Under the pieces are notes generated by a model that saw only the letters and a program-made list of their open reading frames with translations, was not told the DNA's origin and searched no databases. Source: Luidia sarsii (Eukaryota > Echinodermata > Asteroidea > Paxillosida > Luidiidae). From it: a stretch of DNA of 64,000 nt. Positions 43,301 through 52,830 of the stretch are shown here, one piece after another; position 1 is the first letter of the stretch; every line of letters starts with the position of its first letter. Where the stretch lies: the NCBI GenBank assembly GCA_949987565.1, contig OX465114.1, positions 2,540,701 through 2,604,700 on the forward strand, given 5' to 3'. The translations under genes were made by a program, and so were the position numbers.

Positions 43301-46300
43301 CAAAAAGGGTCTTTGTACTGATTTGTGTTGCTTTGTTCTAAGCTGAAAAGAGTCTTTGTTTAAAATGTGGACAATAGTGGTGCCTGGATTCGGAGGGCCC
43401 CGTCGCATAGTCAAGCCAACGGAGCTCCGATTTCGGAGGTCCCGGCGCGAAGAGGAAGGTTTATGGTCACATCGTGTAAATCATCTCTTTTGAGACGAAG
43501 CTCTGGAAATAGCCGTTAATGCCTGACGACGAGCAGAGTACACACTGCCCAAAATGTTGAGTTACCACTACCAGCCCTTCGTAGATTACTGACTACAATG
43601 ACCAAAAAGCGAATATCAAAAATAAGGAGTTTTGATCCTAGCAAGACCTTTCTCAAAAGGTCCTGCAAAGGACCAAAACGTCAGGCCCACTAAATTTTGA
43701 GATTTGCATTTTAGTAATTTTAGTCAGTAAGCAGTTTGCAACATTTTTTGTATATCACTTTATGATTGTTTTTTTGTGTACTTGTAGTACCAAAAAATTA
43801 CTGTACAACCCTTGATCTGTGCGCTAGGTTCTGCTTCGTGACGCTGAGGCCAAGGCGGCAGAGAAGACCAGCAAGCACTCAGGAAGCTCCGGCCTGAGTA
43901 AGTCTGAGAAGAAGAAACAACAGGAGGCACTGGAGGGAACAGGCAGGGACCACCAGACACTGAGGAAGGTTGAAGCAGATCTCATCTGCAAAATACCTGT
44001 CTCTCTGCCAAAGGTACAGCATTAACGCCGATGTTCATCATCACTGGTCTATGGTTTTGAAGCTACTTTTGAGTGCACTGTGATTTGATGTCAATTGCTT
44101 TTGACTTGTATTCCACTCTTCTTTAAAGCCCCTGCACAACATTGGTTGAGGTCAAAGAATATCATCCATACGTTGTCTGATCCAACATATGCATGAAATA
44201 GCACACCTGTGAAAATTTCAGCTCAATTCGCCAACCGAGTCTTGAGAAAATCGTGTACACCACTTCATTTGTTTCGCAAAAATGCAACATTGAACGTCGT
44301 ACTGTTCTGAAAAATAGTTTAGATCTCGGTGAGACGTAAACAATTTCTTTTACTCTTTTCTCCCAAAATACAACATTTTAGCTAGAAATATTTCAGTGCG
44401 AGGTTTCTACTATAACCAAACTGTATGAGTTTCATGTAAATCTGTGAACATTTCTGTTTTTCAATCTTACCAATGTTGTGTAGGGGCTTTAAGTGAAGTC
44501 TGGGTTGGTAAGCTGGTCCAATGAATCAAGCACATTTTGTGCTCAAACAAATGTTGGTGCTTATGCGGCCGCAGGCGAAGAACAGACTCCAAACACAAAG
44601 ATTGGGTAGATGAGGTTTATTGTAAACTCAGACTAACTTTGGTCTAGGAGCTGGAGGACAGGAGAAGAGGGCTGCTCTGCTCTGCTCTGCGTGTACAGGC
44701 GATAGTATACGGTAATTGCTTTTATACAAAAATAAGGGTGGTTTCGGACATTACCTAAAACGTTTTGAGTGTAGATTTCTCTGCACTCTTGCTTGGTAAA
44801 GCAGTTTTGTGTGTTCTTCCTCACAGGCTGATCCAGATCCTCCATTACCACCAAGCCGATACCGTGCCACTGCTATAGATGCCGGAGGTATGGAACTCTT
44901 GCCTTTTTTCCTCTTATCATAAGTGATACTGTCAGTAAAGGTCTCAACACTGCGTCTGTTCCAAGACCATCTCAAAACCTTTTTTTTTTCGAGGTCTCAG
45001 TCTCATGCTGTCAGAGCCTCTGGCACTTTACGAATCCATGGCTTGGGCTCAGGCTTCGTCTCCATCTGACAAAAACCTGAAAATACAGGTTGTGGTTTAA
45101 CGGCGAGGTTTGTTGGCTTGATAAGCACAGAGTATTCACCAAGAAACTGGGGCCAAACACTTGTTTCTAGATGCCTGTGATATTATAACTGGTATGAGAA
45201 ATGTGACCATAGCCTAAGGCCGAGCCTAAGCCTTTGTTTTGTAAACAGCCAAAGTCTCTCAAAGAGGTAATCCTGTGAATGATTTCAATCGGGTCGATAA
45301 TTGTCACCATACCTGGGGTCCACCTCACTGACTTGACACAACCAAAAATATCAGAATTTTAGAGAGCATGATGTTTTCATCCTAAGTAGCAGGATCTTTT
45401 TTTATACAAATTTGTCTAAAACAAGGCTATAAAGCCACTCAAGGTTAAGGGCTAAGGAAAGAAGGAGATAGAGAGGGACCCAGGAAGGCTGGAGATAGGA
45501 ATTGACATTCCCAGATTCGCCCAAAACAAGGCTATAAAGCCACTCAATGTTAAGGGCTAAGGAAAGAAGGAGATAGAGAGGGACTCAGGAAGGCTGGAGA
45601 TAGGACTTGACATTCCCAGATTCGCCCAAAACAAGGCTATAAAGCCACTCAAGGTTAAGGGCTAAGGAAAGAAGGAGATAGAGAGGGACTCAGGAAGGCT
45701 GGAGATAGGAATTGACATTCCCAGATTCGCCCAAAACAAGGCTATAAAGCCACTCAAGGTTAAGGGCTTAGGAAAGAAGGAGATAGAGAGGGACTCAGGA
45801 AGGCTGGAGATAGGACTTGACATTCCTCTTGTAAAAATGGCAAGATCGTAAGCTGGGGGAAAACATGAACCAGGAAGGGAATATAGCCCGATTGCACGAC
45901 CACTGTTTAAATGCCATCACGTGACTTATAGTGGGTATTTTTTCATCTCATTTGGCGCAGAGCAGCAATGGAAATATACAAAGAAGAATGTGGACAATAC
46001 GATAGTCTTCTTTGCTCATTTCCACTCCTGTTCTGCACCAAATGAGATGCAACAAATGCCCATTGTAAGTCACGTGATAGTATGTAAACAGTGGTCACGC
46101 AATTGGTCTATATGCAGAGAGGCAGAACCATTGAGTCTACGTCTTACCTTTCCAGGCGTGGTCAGCAACAGGAACCTACGCTGGCTGTCCACAGAGCTCG
46201 GCAACGAGTGGGAGTCGCTGGCAGCTGTGCTGGGAATCAAGAGGAGTCGTTTGCAGAGCATCAAGCGCAACAACCCCATCAAGGTACTGCCCAATTGTGG

Positions 46301-47798
46301 TCCCGGGTTCTAATCCCCTCGTCAGATCGGTGGTCCTAGGTCCCCATGACGCAACAATTGATTGTTTGCATCTGAATCTTCTTCTTCTTCTTCTTCTTTC
46401 GTGTGAGGCAGCTAGGCAATGTCGCTCAGCCGCTGCAGTCAGCTCTCTGCGTCGGGACTCGGGTCATTCAGGTCAAGGTCATTGGGTAGGGGGAAGGTGG
46501 GGCACTCGTGGATGATGTGGTGGGCGGTCTGTTCCTCGGCTCCGCATGGGCAGGCTGCTGATGGGCGCAGGCCCCAGGAGTTACATGATGGCATTGAAAT
46601 GGCCCACACCCGTCCGTAGCCGGTTTAGTGTTGACCAGACCTTGCGAGGAAGGTCAGCGCCCGGTGGTAAACTCGTGTTTGGGTTGACTGAGAGTTATCC
46701 GAATGAAAGCGGGGGTGTGATCCCTGGAGATGTACGGCAGTTAATGGTTGAATTGCTTCTGACTGGCGCCCCTACCCCGGCAAAGACTAGTTGACTGTTT
46801 GAGAAGGCCACCATCTAAGGGCTGGATAGCTCAGATGGAAGAGCACTGGTGTACCAAAGACTAGTTGATTGTTTGAGAAGGCCACCATCTAAGGGCTGGA
46901 TAGCTCAGATGGAAGAGCACTGGTGTACCAAAGACTAGTTGATTGTTTGAGAAGGCCACCATCTAAGGGCTGGATAGCTCAGATGGAAGAGCACTGGTGT
47001 ACCAAAGACTAGTTGATTGTTTGAGAAGGCCACCATCTAAGGGCTGGATAGCTCAGATGGAAGAGCACTGGTATGTCAATCCAGAGGTCTTGGGTTTTAG
47101 TCCCGGTCCTGTCAAAGGTTTCTTTGCCAATTATTGTTTCAATTTTGTTCAAAAGTTCGCAGTCAGTTTTTCCTTTGTTTATTTCACTAAAACCCGTATG
47201 AAACAGGCACAAAACAAAAGCCCCTCCTAATTTTTGAGATTTGCATTGTTGTCATTTTTAGTCAGTAAGCAGTTTGCCACAGTGTTACATATGATATGAC
47301 TCTGTGAAACTTCAACTAGATTCTCACCTGGTCAAGGGGTCGACAGAAAGGCCCTTGAAGGACAACGCTGTGCCTGTCTTGCCCACAATCTGTCTCTTGG
47401 TTGTCTGCCCCACAGGCAGAGTGGTGTCATACTTGTAGATCGTGTCAAGTTCAATGATGTACAGGCATCGTGATAGCCAATCCACAACCAGACCGTTAGC
47501 GCTTCAACGGCAAATAACTGCTCGCACAGACCTTTCTCAAAGACAGGGATTGTTTTCTTTCTCGTTGACTTCTGTCTGTCCTGGCCAGGTGGAGCAGCAG
47601 ATTCTGGACATGCTGGTGACCTGGCGCAGCATGCTGCCCAGGGCCTACGACAAGGAGCGCAAGCTGTGCCGTGCCTTGGTGCGCTGCGGCCGCTACGACC
47701 TGGCCGAGGAGCTGAAGGAACGCGACGCCGTCTCCACCCAGACGGGCAACACGTCCAACATGAACAACCTGAACGTGCTGGATATGGAGGAGTACTAG
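31367..47798 (+). CDS. ZU5-like and death-domain protein, DTHD1-like
   Basis: Eleven exons with consistent phases: 31367-32417, 37464-37959, 38769-39126, 39678-39854, 41083-41534, 41863-42123, 42857-43052, 43828-44013, 44827-44887, 46156-46283 and 47589-47798; about 1191 aa. Residues 1-350 are Ser/Gly/Arg-rich and probably disordered, with a helical stretch near 300-345. Residues 350-515 hold an Ala-rich helical segment, then a Glu/Asp-rich acidic stretch. Residues 515-635 look like a ZU5-type beta domain (CIIRFKADYF, PVVVSVPYGATSR), continued by FVEVRTALLGSFVVVARLIS (636-694). More beta-rich segments follow (DRPVTVTIPCPP; FTGNIKIVGQEQISFTFHS). The C-terminal death domain (about 1080-1180) has NLRWLSTELGNEWESLAAVLG and DMLVTWRSMLP. 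The order ZU5-death with this spacing fits death domain-containing protein 1. PIDD1 is less likely: no leucine-rich repeats or HFS autoproteolysis site. Death domains mediate homotypic signalling contacts; the actual partner is unknown. Confidence 0.85.
32455..33510. repeat. 1.05-kb pyrimidine tract (CTCTCCCC)n
   Basis: Nearly pure C/T on the plus strand, with higher-order repeats of 80-150 bp. It begins about 40 bases after the exon 1 donor of the DTHD1-like gene. Open frames through it give Ser/Leu/Pro-only phantom proteins. Confidence 0.95.
33520..35435. other. Intron 1 of the DTHD1-like gene, unassigned part
   Basis: Contains a small direct repeat (CAGCTTACGATAGAACAACC near 34018-34045). 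A minus-strand frame at 34332-34706 (124 codons) resembles no family I know. No exon pair supported. Confidence 0.4.
35440..35753. mobile_element. TTAA-flanked MITE, copy A
   Basis: Terminal inverted repeats AGCCCCTACACAAC / GTTGTGTAGGGGCT, flanked on both sides by TTAA (35436-35439 and 35754-35757). A TTAA target duplication is typical of piggyBac-type transposons, so this is probably a piggyBac-mobilised non-autonomous element. No ORF. Confidence 0.85.
35760..36690. other. Intron 1 of the DTHD1-like gene, possible promoter-like segment
   Basis: Around 35935-36010 there is a GC-richer patch with a CCAAT box (CACCAATCAGC) and CCATGGCAAC, similar to half of an RFX X-box. The rest is unassigned. 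Confidence 0.3.
36690..37400. repeat. 10-bp minisatellite CCTGACCCAA
   Basis: About 60 units of CCTGACCCAA and CCTGACCAAA after a looser CTTGACCTGGTCTGA lead-in. The minus-strand frames rich in Gly, Val, Gln, Trp and Arg come only from the unit. It ends about 60 bases before the acceptor of exon 2 of the DTHD1-like gene. Confidence 0.95.
38020..38270 (-). mobile_element. tRNA-derived SINE, rearranged
   Basis: Minus-strand head (GAGACCTCTGGGTTTGCGTA, ATCTGAGCTATCCAGCCC) and body (GTCTTTGCCGGGGTGGGGGC) in intron 2 of the DTHD1-like gene. It is followed by a plus-strand head end (ACAAAACCAGCGATCTCTGG). Confidence 0.75.
38385..38695. repeat. Purine tract (GAG)n/(GGA)n
   Basis: About 300 bases of GAGGAGGAG with GGGGGA interruptions, in the intron just before exon 3 of the DTHD1-like gene. 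Frames give poly-Arg/Glu on one strand and poly-Pro on the other. Not coding. Confidence 0.95.
39310..39460 (-). mobile_element. tRNA-derived SINE, partial
   Basis: Minus-strand copy: ACTTTGACTGGGTCTGGAAC, GAGACCTCTGGTTTTGCGTA and ATCTGAGCTATCCAGCCC, then GATGGCGGCCTTCCCAAATA. In intron 3 of the DTHD1-like gene. Confidence 0.7.
40318..41062. repeat. 14-bp minisatellite GAAACTGGTTTTAT
   Basis: About 52 units with variants TTTTCT, TTTAAT, TTTTAG and TTTGAA in blocks, showing stepwise amplification. It ends about 20 bases before the acceptor of exon 5 of the DTHD1-like gene. Confidence 0.95.
41589..41746 (+). repeat. Dispersed repeat, copy 2 of 2
   Basis: Second copy of the repeat at 11761-11917 (GGCCCAATACAACATTGGGA ... 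GCTGTACTTCTCGAGAAATC), in intron 5 of the DTHD1-like gene. Confidence 0.7.
42165..42355. repeat. 28-bp minisatellite
   Basis: About six units of AGATGGACAGCCAATCAGAG plus AGACAGAT, starting 40 bases after the exon 6 donor (AG|GTACCA) of the DTHD1-like gene. Confidence 0.9.
43335..43580. repeat. Dispersed repeat plus decayed hammerhead-like copy
   Basis: 43335-43480 matches 24415-24545 (CAATAGTGGTGCCTGGATTC). Next to it (43435-43570) come GGTCACATCG, TCTTTTGAGACG and CCTGACGACGAGCAGAGTAC, then CTGCCCAAAATGTTGAG, an eroded version of the 14100 element. Confidence 0.55.
43622..43765. mobile_element. GAAACGTC hairpin element, fused inverted pair, eroded
   Basis: TTTTGATCCTAGCAAGACCT then TTCTCAAAAGGTCCTGCAAA and CAAAACGTCAGGCCCAC, with the usual tail TTTAGTAATTTTAGTCAG and GTATATCACTT. 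In intron 7 of the DTHD1-like gene. Confidence 0.7.
44127..44488. mobile_element. TTAA-flanked MITE, copy B
   Basis: AGCCCCTGCACAAC ... GTTGTGTAGGGGCT with TTAA at 44123-44126 and 44489-44492. Inverted in orientation relative to copy A. In intron 8 of the DTHD1-like gene. Confidence 0.85.
45030..45250. mobile_element. GGCCGTTT-type MITE, degenerate
   Basis: Shares GGCTTCGTCTCCATCTGACA, GGTTGTGGTTTAACG, AAGAAACTGGGGCCAAACAC and GAGCCTAAGCC with the copy at 57201-57440. The terminal GGCCGTTT is eroded on the left. Confidence 0.6.
45410..45835. repeat. 105-bp tandem repeat, four units
   Basis: Four units starting ACAAGGCTATAAAGCCACTC, GGTTAAGGGCTAAGGAAAG and GAAGGCTGGAGATAGGA, nearly identical. 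A lone diverged unit lies at 48195-48290. In intron 9 of the DTHD1-like gene. Confidence 0.92.
45886..46108. mobile_element. MITE with long inverted arms, copy 1
   Basis: GATTGCACGACCACTGTTTA and GTGACTTATAGTGGGTA on the left are mirrored by CCCATTGTAAGTCACGTGAT and GTAAACAGTGGTCACGCAAT on the right. It ends about 45 bases before the acceptor of the first death-domain exon. Sister copy at 48589-48782. Confidence 0.8.
46400..46665 (-). pseudogene. Non-LTR retrotransposon pol 3' remnant
   Basis: The minus strand encodes PCGAEEQTAHHIIHECP, the Cys/His motif that commonly ends reverse transcriptases of Jockey/CR1-type non-LTR elements. It is preceded in another frame by STLNRLRTGVGHFNAIM. A stop and a frame change break it. 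Dead fragment in intron 10 of the DTHD1-like gene. Confidence 0.65.
46690..47225 (+). mobile_element. SINE with tandem head array
   Basis: SINE body (GGGTGTGATCCCTGGAGATG, CTTCTGACTGGCGCCCC) then four to five head units of about 78 bp and a terminal module GTATGTCAATCCAGAGGTCT with GGTTTTAGTCCCGGTCC. In intron 10 of the DTHD1-like gene. Confidence 0.88.
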
Positions 47799-47804
47799 AC
47801 ACAG

Positions 47805-47962
47805 CTGCCAACCATTCCTATTTTGCAGGAATCATTCCTCTTTTTGTTGTAAAGATTCGTCACTTTTTACAAGCTCTTGACAACAGACTCAGATTTTGGC
47901 TTGGAAATACACATGTATTCCTATGTAGTTTGGTCTGTGATTCCTCTTTTTTTAGCAGAGGT
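47805..47962 (+). repeat. Dispersed repeat in the DTHD1-like 3' UTR
   Basis: Begins seven bases after the stop: CAGCTGCCAACCATTCCTAT ... ACACATGTATTCCTATGTAG ... GTGATTCCTC. It recurs at 58722-58888 in SCMH1 intron 2, so the 3' UTR starts with mobile or repeat DNA. Confidence 0.7.
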
Positions 47963-48044
47963 ATATCTAATTTCCTTTAAGTTAATACAAAAACTGTTGC
48001 AAACTGCTCACTGGCTAAAATGCCCCGTAATACATGAATCTCAA

Positions 48045-48095
48045 AAGTTAAGAGGGCCTGACGTTTCGATCCTAGCAGGACCTTTCTCAAAGGCT
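48045..48095 (-). mobile_element. GAAACGTC hairpin element
   Basis: Plus strand GGGCCTGACGTTTCGATCC, TAGCAGGACCTTTCTCAAAG; single minus-strand copy. Confidence 0.75.
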
Positions 48096-48099
48096 TTTA

Positions 48100-49590
48100 A
48101 GATAAGGTTGGCAGCTGTGACTAGAAGCCTAGGGAGGCCTGGGGTAGGGGGAGGAGTTAGCCCTCCATCTGAGTGTGACCATTTAAAAAAAGGGTATGCA
48201 GATTTGCCCAGAACAACGCTGTAAAGCCACTCAAGGTTAAGGGGTAAGGACTGACTGAGAGGGACTCTGGAAGACTGGTGGGCAGATTGAAGTCTTTCAA
48301 GAAGACAGATGAATTTGCTTTATCTTTTGTTTTGACACAATCTATGAATGGAAGAAATTGGGCCATATGATATCGATTTTTGGGAACGAGTAAAGGTCAT
48401 TGACCTGTTGACCACAGCTGCCATGGTGAAATCGGGGCAAGCCATAACAAAAAGTTGGGAGTTTGTTTCTGCACAGATGAATCACTTCTGAAATGTGTGG
48501 CTTTGATTTTCGGAATACAGGGGTATTCTCAGATGATGTTATAAAACTGGATAGAATCTTTGAGGAAACTATAAAAGGTAGTTGAATAGACCGATTTCAC
48601 GAGCACTGTTTACATAACGTGACTTATAGTGGGTATTTTTGCACCTCATTTGACACTGAGCTCCAATGGAAATGTACAAAGAATGTGGACAATACAAGTC
48701 TTCTTTGCTCGTTTCCTCTCAAAAATACCCACTATAACTCACGTAGTGGCACGTACCGTAAGCAGTGGTCGCACAATCGGTCTGTAGCTTATTGCATGAG
48801 GATATAGCAAACTTGCTCGGATATTTCTTATCATCATCACTGTTTGAATGCATGCTTGCACCTACGCACCCACCGTTTCATGTTACAAATGTTAAAAGCA
48901 TGAGTTTTGATTTGGAGGTTTTTTTATTGAGAATTCACATTACTCATTGTTTCGGTTGCAATATTAATCGCATGTACATACACTTAAATTGTCCATATTA
49001 TATTTTTCATTTATCAAAACACCTTTATACACAATCCGTCCATTTGTTAGTGTGCTGTTTTTCTATATTGTTTAAAATTTTGTTTTGTTTAGCCTATTTT
49101 ATCATTCTTTTACTAAGTGTTGCAATTTTTTGTCAACTTTTTATTTTGGTAACATTTATCAAGTCCAAATTAAAAACAGGATTTTAACAAAAATCAAAAT
49201 CCAGCACTTGTGAAATGATTTCACAAAAGAATATTTTATTGTGCACACTTTCAAACAATTAAATTTTTATGAATGATGCAAACTTTAAACTGTTAATTCA
49301 GATTTGTTTTGACTTTTCAAATAACTAAACATTTTGTTGTCATTAAAATGTTTAGAGCATAATCACCACTAGTAACTATCAGTTTCTGTTGATGCCGTTT
49401 TTTTTGTTCCTTTAACTTTTCTGTTTTTGTGGACAACCTTTTAACAATCTACTTTTTTGGGCTTGGTCAAGGACAAGAACCCAAATCCCAACAAAGTCAA
49501 GGTTTACTTTTGCCCGCGTTTGGTAAACGGAAATGTCCAAGCACAATTTAATCTCTGCTTTTGAATCAGCAATGACTTGGCTACCATTCG
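48100..49590. other. Intergenic between convergent genes
   Basis: Includes one diverged unit of the 105-bp repeat (48195-48290), the MITE at 48589-48782, and A/T-rich sequence at 48880-49400. A minus-strand AATAAA (GCACAATAAAATATTC, near 49226) could serve NDUFB4, though it is far from the stop. Confidence 0.4.
48589..48782. mobile_element. MITE with long inverted arms, copy 2
   Basis: GACCGATTTCACGAGCACTG on the left mirrors CAGTGGTCGCACAATCGGTC on the right; inner arms TTATAGTGGGTATTTTTG and AAAAATACCCACTATAA. Same family as 45886-46108. Confidence 0.8.
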
Positions 49591-49595
49591 AGGTA

Positions 49596-49777
49596 CAGTG
49601 GAACGTCGCTATAACGAACATCCCGGGATCCATGAAAATTGTTCGGTATAGTGGTCGTTCATTATAGCAGTTGCAGCCGCAGATACACGGACGTAAAATA
49701 AAATCGGGAGCCAAAGGGCATGTTCGTTATAGCCGAATGTTCGGTATATCAGCGTTTGTTATAGCGACGTTCCACTG
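49596..49777. mobile_element. Pogo/Tigger-like MITE, copy 1
   Basis: Terminal inverted repeats CAGTGGAACGTCGCTATAAC / GTTATAGCGACGTTCCACTG, flanked by TA on each side. The TIR resembles the CAGT-AACCTCGATATAACGAA ends of Tigger/pogo elements. A further inner pair reads GTTCGGTATA. No ORF. Confidence 0.85.
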
Positions 49778-50126
49778 TACTAAGTGTTTATGGGTAATTG
49801 GCTTATACCCTGCGAAAATCCTCTAAGCAACACATTTCTATACCGGTAATTCAGGTTTTTCCACCACAGAGTTAAGACCCAAAATATAAATGCTGGGGTT
49901 TTAGGAATCTCCATTCACAGCAACAAAGGTGAGCAACACTTCAGACATGTCAGAACAAATCAAATTAACCAAATAACAATACCCTAAACCATCCTCAAAT
50001 TTCTTTTTATCTGTACAATTAAGTGTACAAAGCTGCACTTATAAATCCAGAGGGAAAGTAATAGGGGGGGGGGATCATCCTGCTGCCACAGACTACACCC
50101 ACTGGATTTGGAAGAGCGGACTAATT

Positions 50127-52830
50127 CTATCTGTGTAGTGCAAGGGGCTTCTTCCATTTGCCTTCCCGGAACATTCTGGTCTCGTATTTCTGTCAAGAGC
50201 AAAGAAAAAAAAAAAGGTTGTGACTGAACAATTGGATAATATGCAAACATTTGTAAACATTTGTAAGCTGACTAATTCAAGGACAACTGCCTTTGAGAAA
50301 GGTCCTGCTAGGATCGAAACGTCAGGCCCACTAAATTTTAAGAACAACTAGCCATCAAGTATTTTCATCAGGCATCGGGTAAAGCACTGAGGCATTTATC
50401 ACGTCAAGCAGGGCTAACACTCTTCGACGGAAACATCATGTTGTTATATCTATGAGACAACGAGCCATTTGAACTTGTTCTTTGACCAGGGTTCAGTTTC
50501 ATAAGACAACTTAGAGGGACATATTTCTCCCTTGTCTTCTGTCCTTTGTGTCCCTATTGCTCTCTTAGTTTCGTCCAAAGGTTGTCATTCTGCCTCTGTC
50601 CTGCTAGTGTTAGCCCTAATTCCAGTCCCTAGTGTTCACCCCAGCCATGCCCCTGTGGACCAAGTCCGGTAGTGACCAACCCCATAGGCATTTGAAGGTC
50701 TCCTATGACATCATGGGTATGGTCACTGTTCTAAGAAAAAAGTGTCCAAGACAAAAACATGCCCCTATTAGGAAAACCACCTTGTCCATTATTCAACGTC
50801 AGATTATGCTGATTTTCGATAGGGACGGATTTCCCGCACTCAGAACCAAGTGATGGCTAGTTTGGCTACTGCCTTGCTACTGAATCCAATTACGTGTCTT
50901 GAATAACATTTACTTCTGGCTATGGCTTATATTGGTTAGTTTCCTCTTTGTAAGCCGGAAGTCTTCAGGGCCTGAAAGTCTAGCGACGAATTCACGCGTG
51001 CAGCTAAACACACACTCCAGCCTATCTTGGGCATTTTGAAACAGTGAAGGGCTTGTGGCGGATTTCGGCAAACTTATCGTAACTTTGATATAAAATGATG
51101 TTTGCGTCAAGGAGAATGTAATTCAATGAGGGTTTGCCCTGCTCAACGTAATAAGCACTGAGTGCTCAGAGCTTTGCATCATAGATATAACATGATGTTT
51201 GCGTCAAGGAGAATGTAATTCAATGACTGTTTTCCCTGCTCAATGTGATAAGCACTGAATGCTGGGCAAAGCACTGAGCACTCGGATTTACCACGCCACG
51301 CCAAACACTAATTGAATTATCGTAACTTACAGTCTATCACATAACCGTCGTAAGTTGAGTTATAATGCATGGTAAGGAAAGTTGTGAAATCCACCTTAGT
51401 CATTTTGATCATAGCAAGAACCTTTTTCAAAGGTGGAAGGCAAAACAAAGGAAGATTAATATAATCACTCCTTGGTCTGGTATCCTTGCTCACCTTGTAT
51501 TTGTGAAATATGTACATCAATCCTAGGGGAGGCAACAGGCCAAACATGACGCCCAGGAAAGTGGTGCGAGGAGTGGCCTTGAAGAACTGGTAGGAGCTGT
51601 GCCGGGCGTGGTTCCATCGGACAACCGCTGGATCCAGCTGAGGTCAGACCAAAATCAAGAAGGATTCATTATCAAAGCCCCTGCACAACATTGGTCCAGG
51701 TCAAAGAATGGCATCCATACGTTGTCTGATCCAACATATGCATGAAATAGCACACCTGTGAACATTTCAGCTCAATCCGCCAACCGAGTCTCGAGAAAAT
51801 TGTGAAAACCGCTTCATTTGTTTCACGAAAATGCAGCATTCAACGCCGTACTGATCCAAAAAATAGTTTAGATCTCGATGAGATGTAAATGATTTCTTCA
51901 GCATTTTACACATAAATATTTCAGTGAGAGGTTTCTACTATAACCATCTTCAAACTGTATAAGTTTCATGTTAATTTGTGAACATCTGTTTTTCGATCTT
52001 ACCAATGTTGTGTAGGGGCTAAGTTAAAGACGTTTTTGACTTTTTGAGGTGCCTGTCAGCGAAAGACAAACTTTGGCTCCAGTTGGGGGAGCGGTGTGCA
52101 AACTTCAAATGGTTAATAAATTCAAATGGGAGGGGCTCTGGGGCGAATGATAGGCAAAATTAAATGAATGGAATTGAAAAGACTTCAGCCAGGCCGGGTT
52201 TGCTGGATTTCAACTATTGTTGCTTTTTAATTTAATAATTATGTATGAAATTGAAATTTGAAGCAGTCAAGTACGGTGATAAATTGAGCTGTAAACCCTG
52301 GTCCTGCTAGTATCAATCAGTGAATTAATGAATAATTTCATAATTTGACATTCTTATTTCTTGCCTAGTCTCCCTAGATTATATTTCTAGACCAAAGGCA
52401 AAGTAAAGAAATCTTATTCTTAACTTAGCTCAAGAATATATTAATTAATATTAGTAGCACTAGTACTACGAAGTAGAACTATGCAAGTATTCGCTTTCCA
52501 AATAAATTAGGCCTACAACGCTTTTATTCGCTGCAGTTACTTGAAACTTGAGCAACTAAATTTTCTGTCGGAATAAAAAGGCCGTCTGCGCCCAAGTTAC
52601 TCGGCTCCAGCCGTGCTGGCTTATCCGTGATAATCGATCACAAACTACAACATTTTTCCATCGGGGGAAGGCATCAAAAAGGACAGCTCAATAGCCCTTA
52701 CCACCATCCCCTTCGCCTTCGGGTCATTTATGATCCTTTGGTAGTCTCTGCGGATCGCATTTCTGATGGAGGCTCTCTCAACATCAGCTCTTCTTTCTTC
52801 GGCAGAAAGTCCGATCCCGGCTTCCGCCAT
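50127..52830 (-). CDS. NDUFB4: NDUFB4, complex I accessory subunit B15
   Basis: Three exons on the minus strand, all phase 0: 52702-52830, 51494-51637 and 50127-50189; 111 aa (human is about 129). NDUFB4 is a single-pass accessory subunit of mitochondrial complex I. Exon 1 starts MAEAGIGLSAEERRADVERA and has IRRDYQRIINDPKAKG, matching the family's ETRRAQAERLAIR...NDP pattern. Exon 2 opens LDPAVVRWNHARHSSYQFFK and contains the membrane helix FLGVMFGLLPPLGLMYIF. Exon 3 is short (KYETRMFREGKWKKPLALHR then TAG); its REGK fits the family's EGK near the end. The N-terminus is shorter than in vertebrates. A TTAA MITE relic lies in intron 1. Convergent with the DTHD1-like gene. The identification of exons 1 and 2 is firm; exon 3 is good. 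Confidence 0.9.
50283..50345 (+). mobile_element. GAAACGTC hairpin element in NDUFB4 intron 2
   Basis: CTGCCTTTGAGAAAGGTCCT, GCTAGGATCGAAACGTCAGG, then CCCACTAAATTTTAAG. Antisense to NDUFB4 transcription. Confidence 0.75.
50350..51490. other. NDUFB4 intron 2, repeats only
   Basis: Contains three related segments (50360-50450, 51110-51200, 51205-51310) with GAGAATGTAATTCAATGA, GATAAGCACTGA and ATAACATGATGTTTGCGTCA. They resemble 10535-10650. Probably an unclassified dispersed repeat; no exon supported. Confidence 0.5.
51676..52020. mobile_element. TTAA-type MITE, copy C
   Basis: AGCCCCTGCACAAC ... GTTGTGTAGGGGCT as in copies A and B. The flanking site has mutated on the left (TCAA), and the right flank reads AAGTTAA. 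In NDUFB4 intron 1. Confidence 0.8.
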
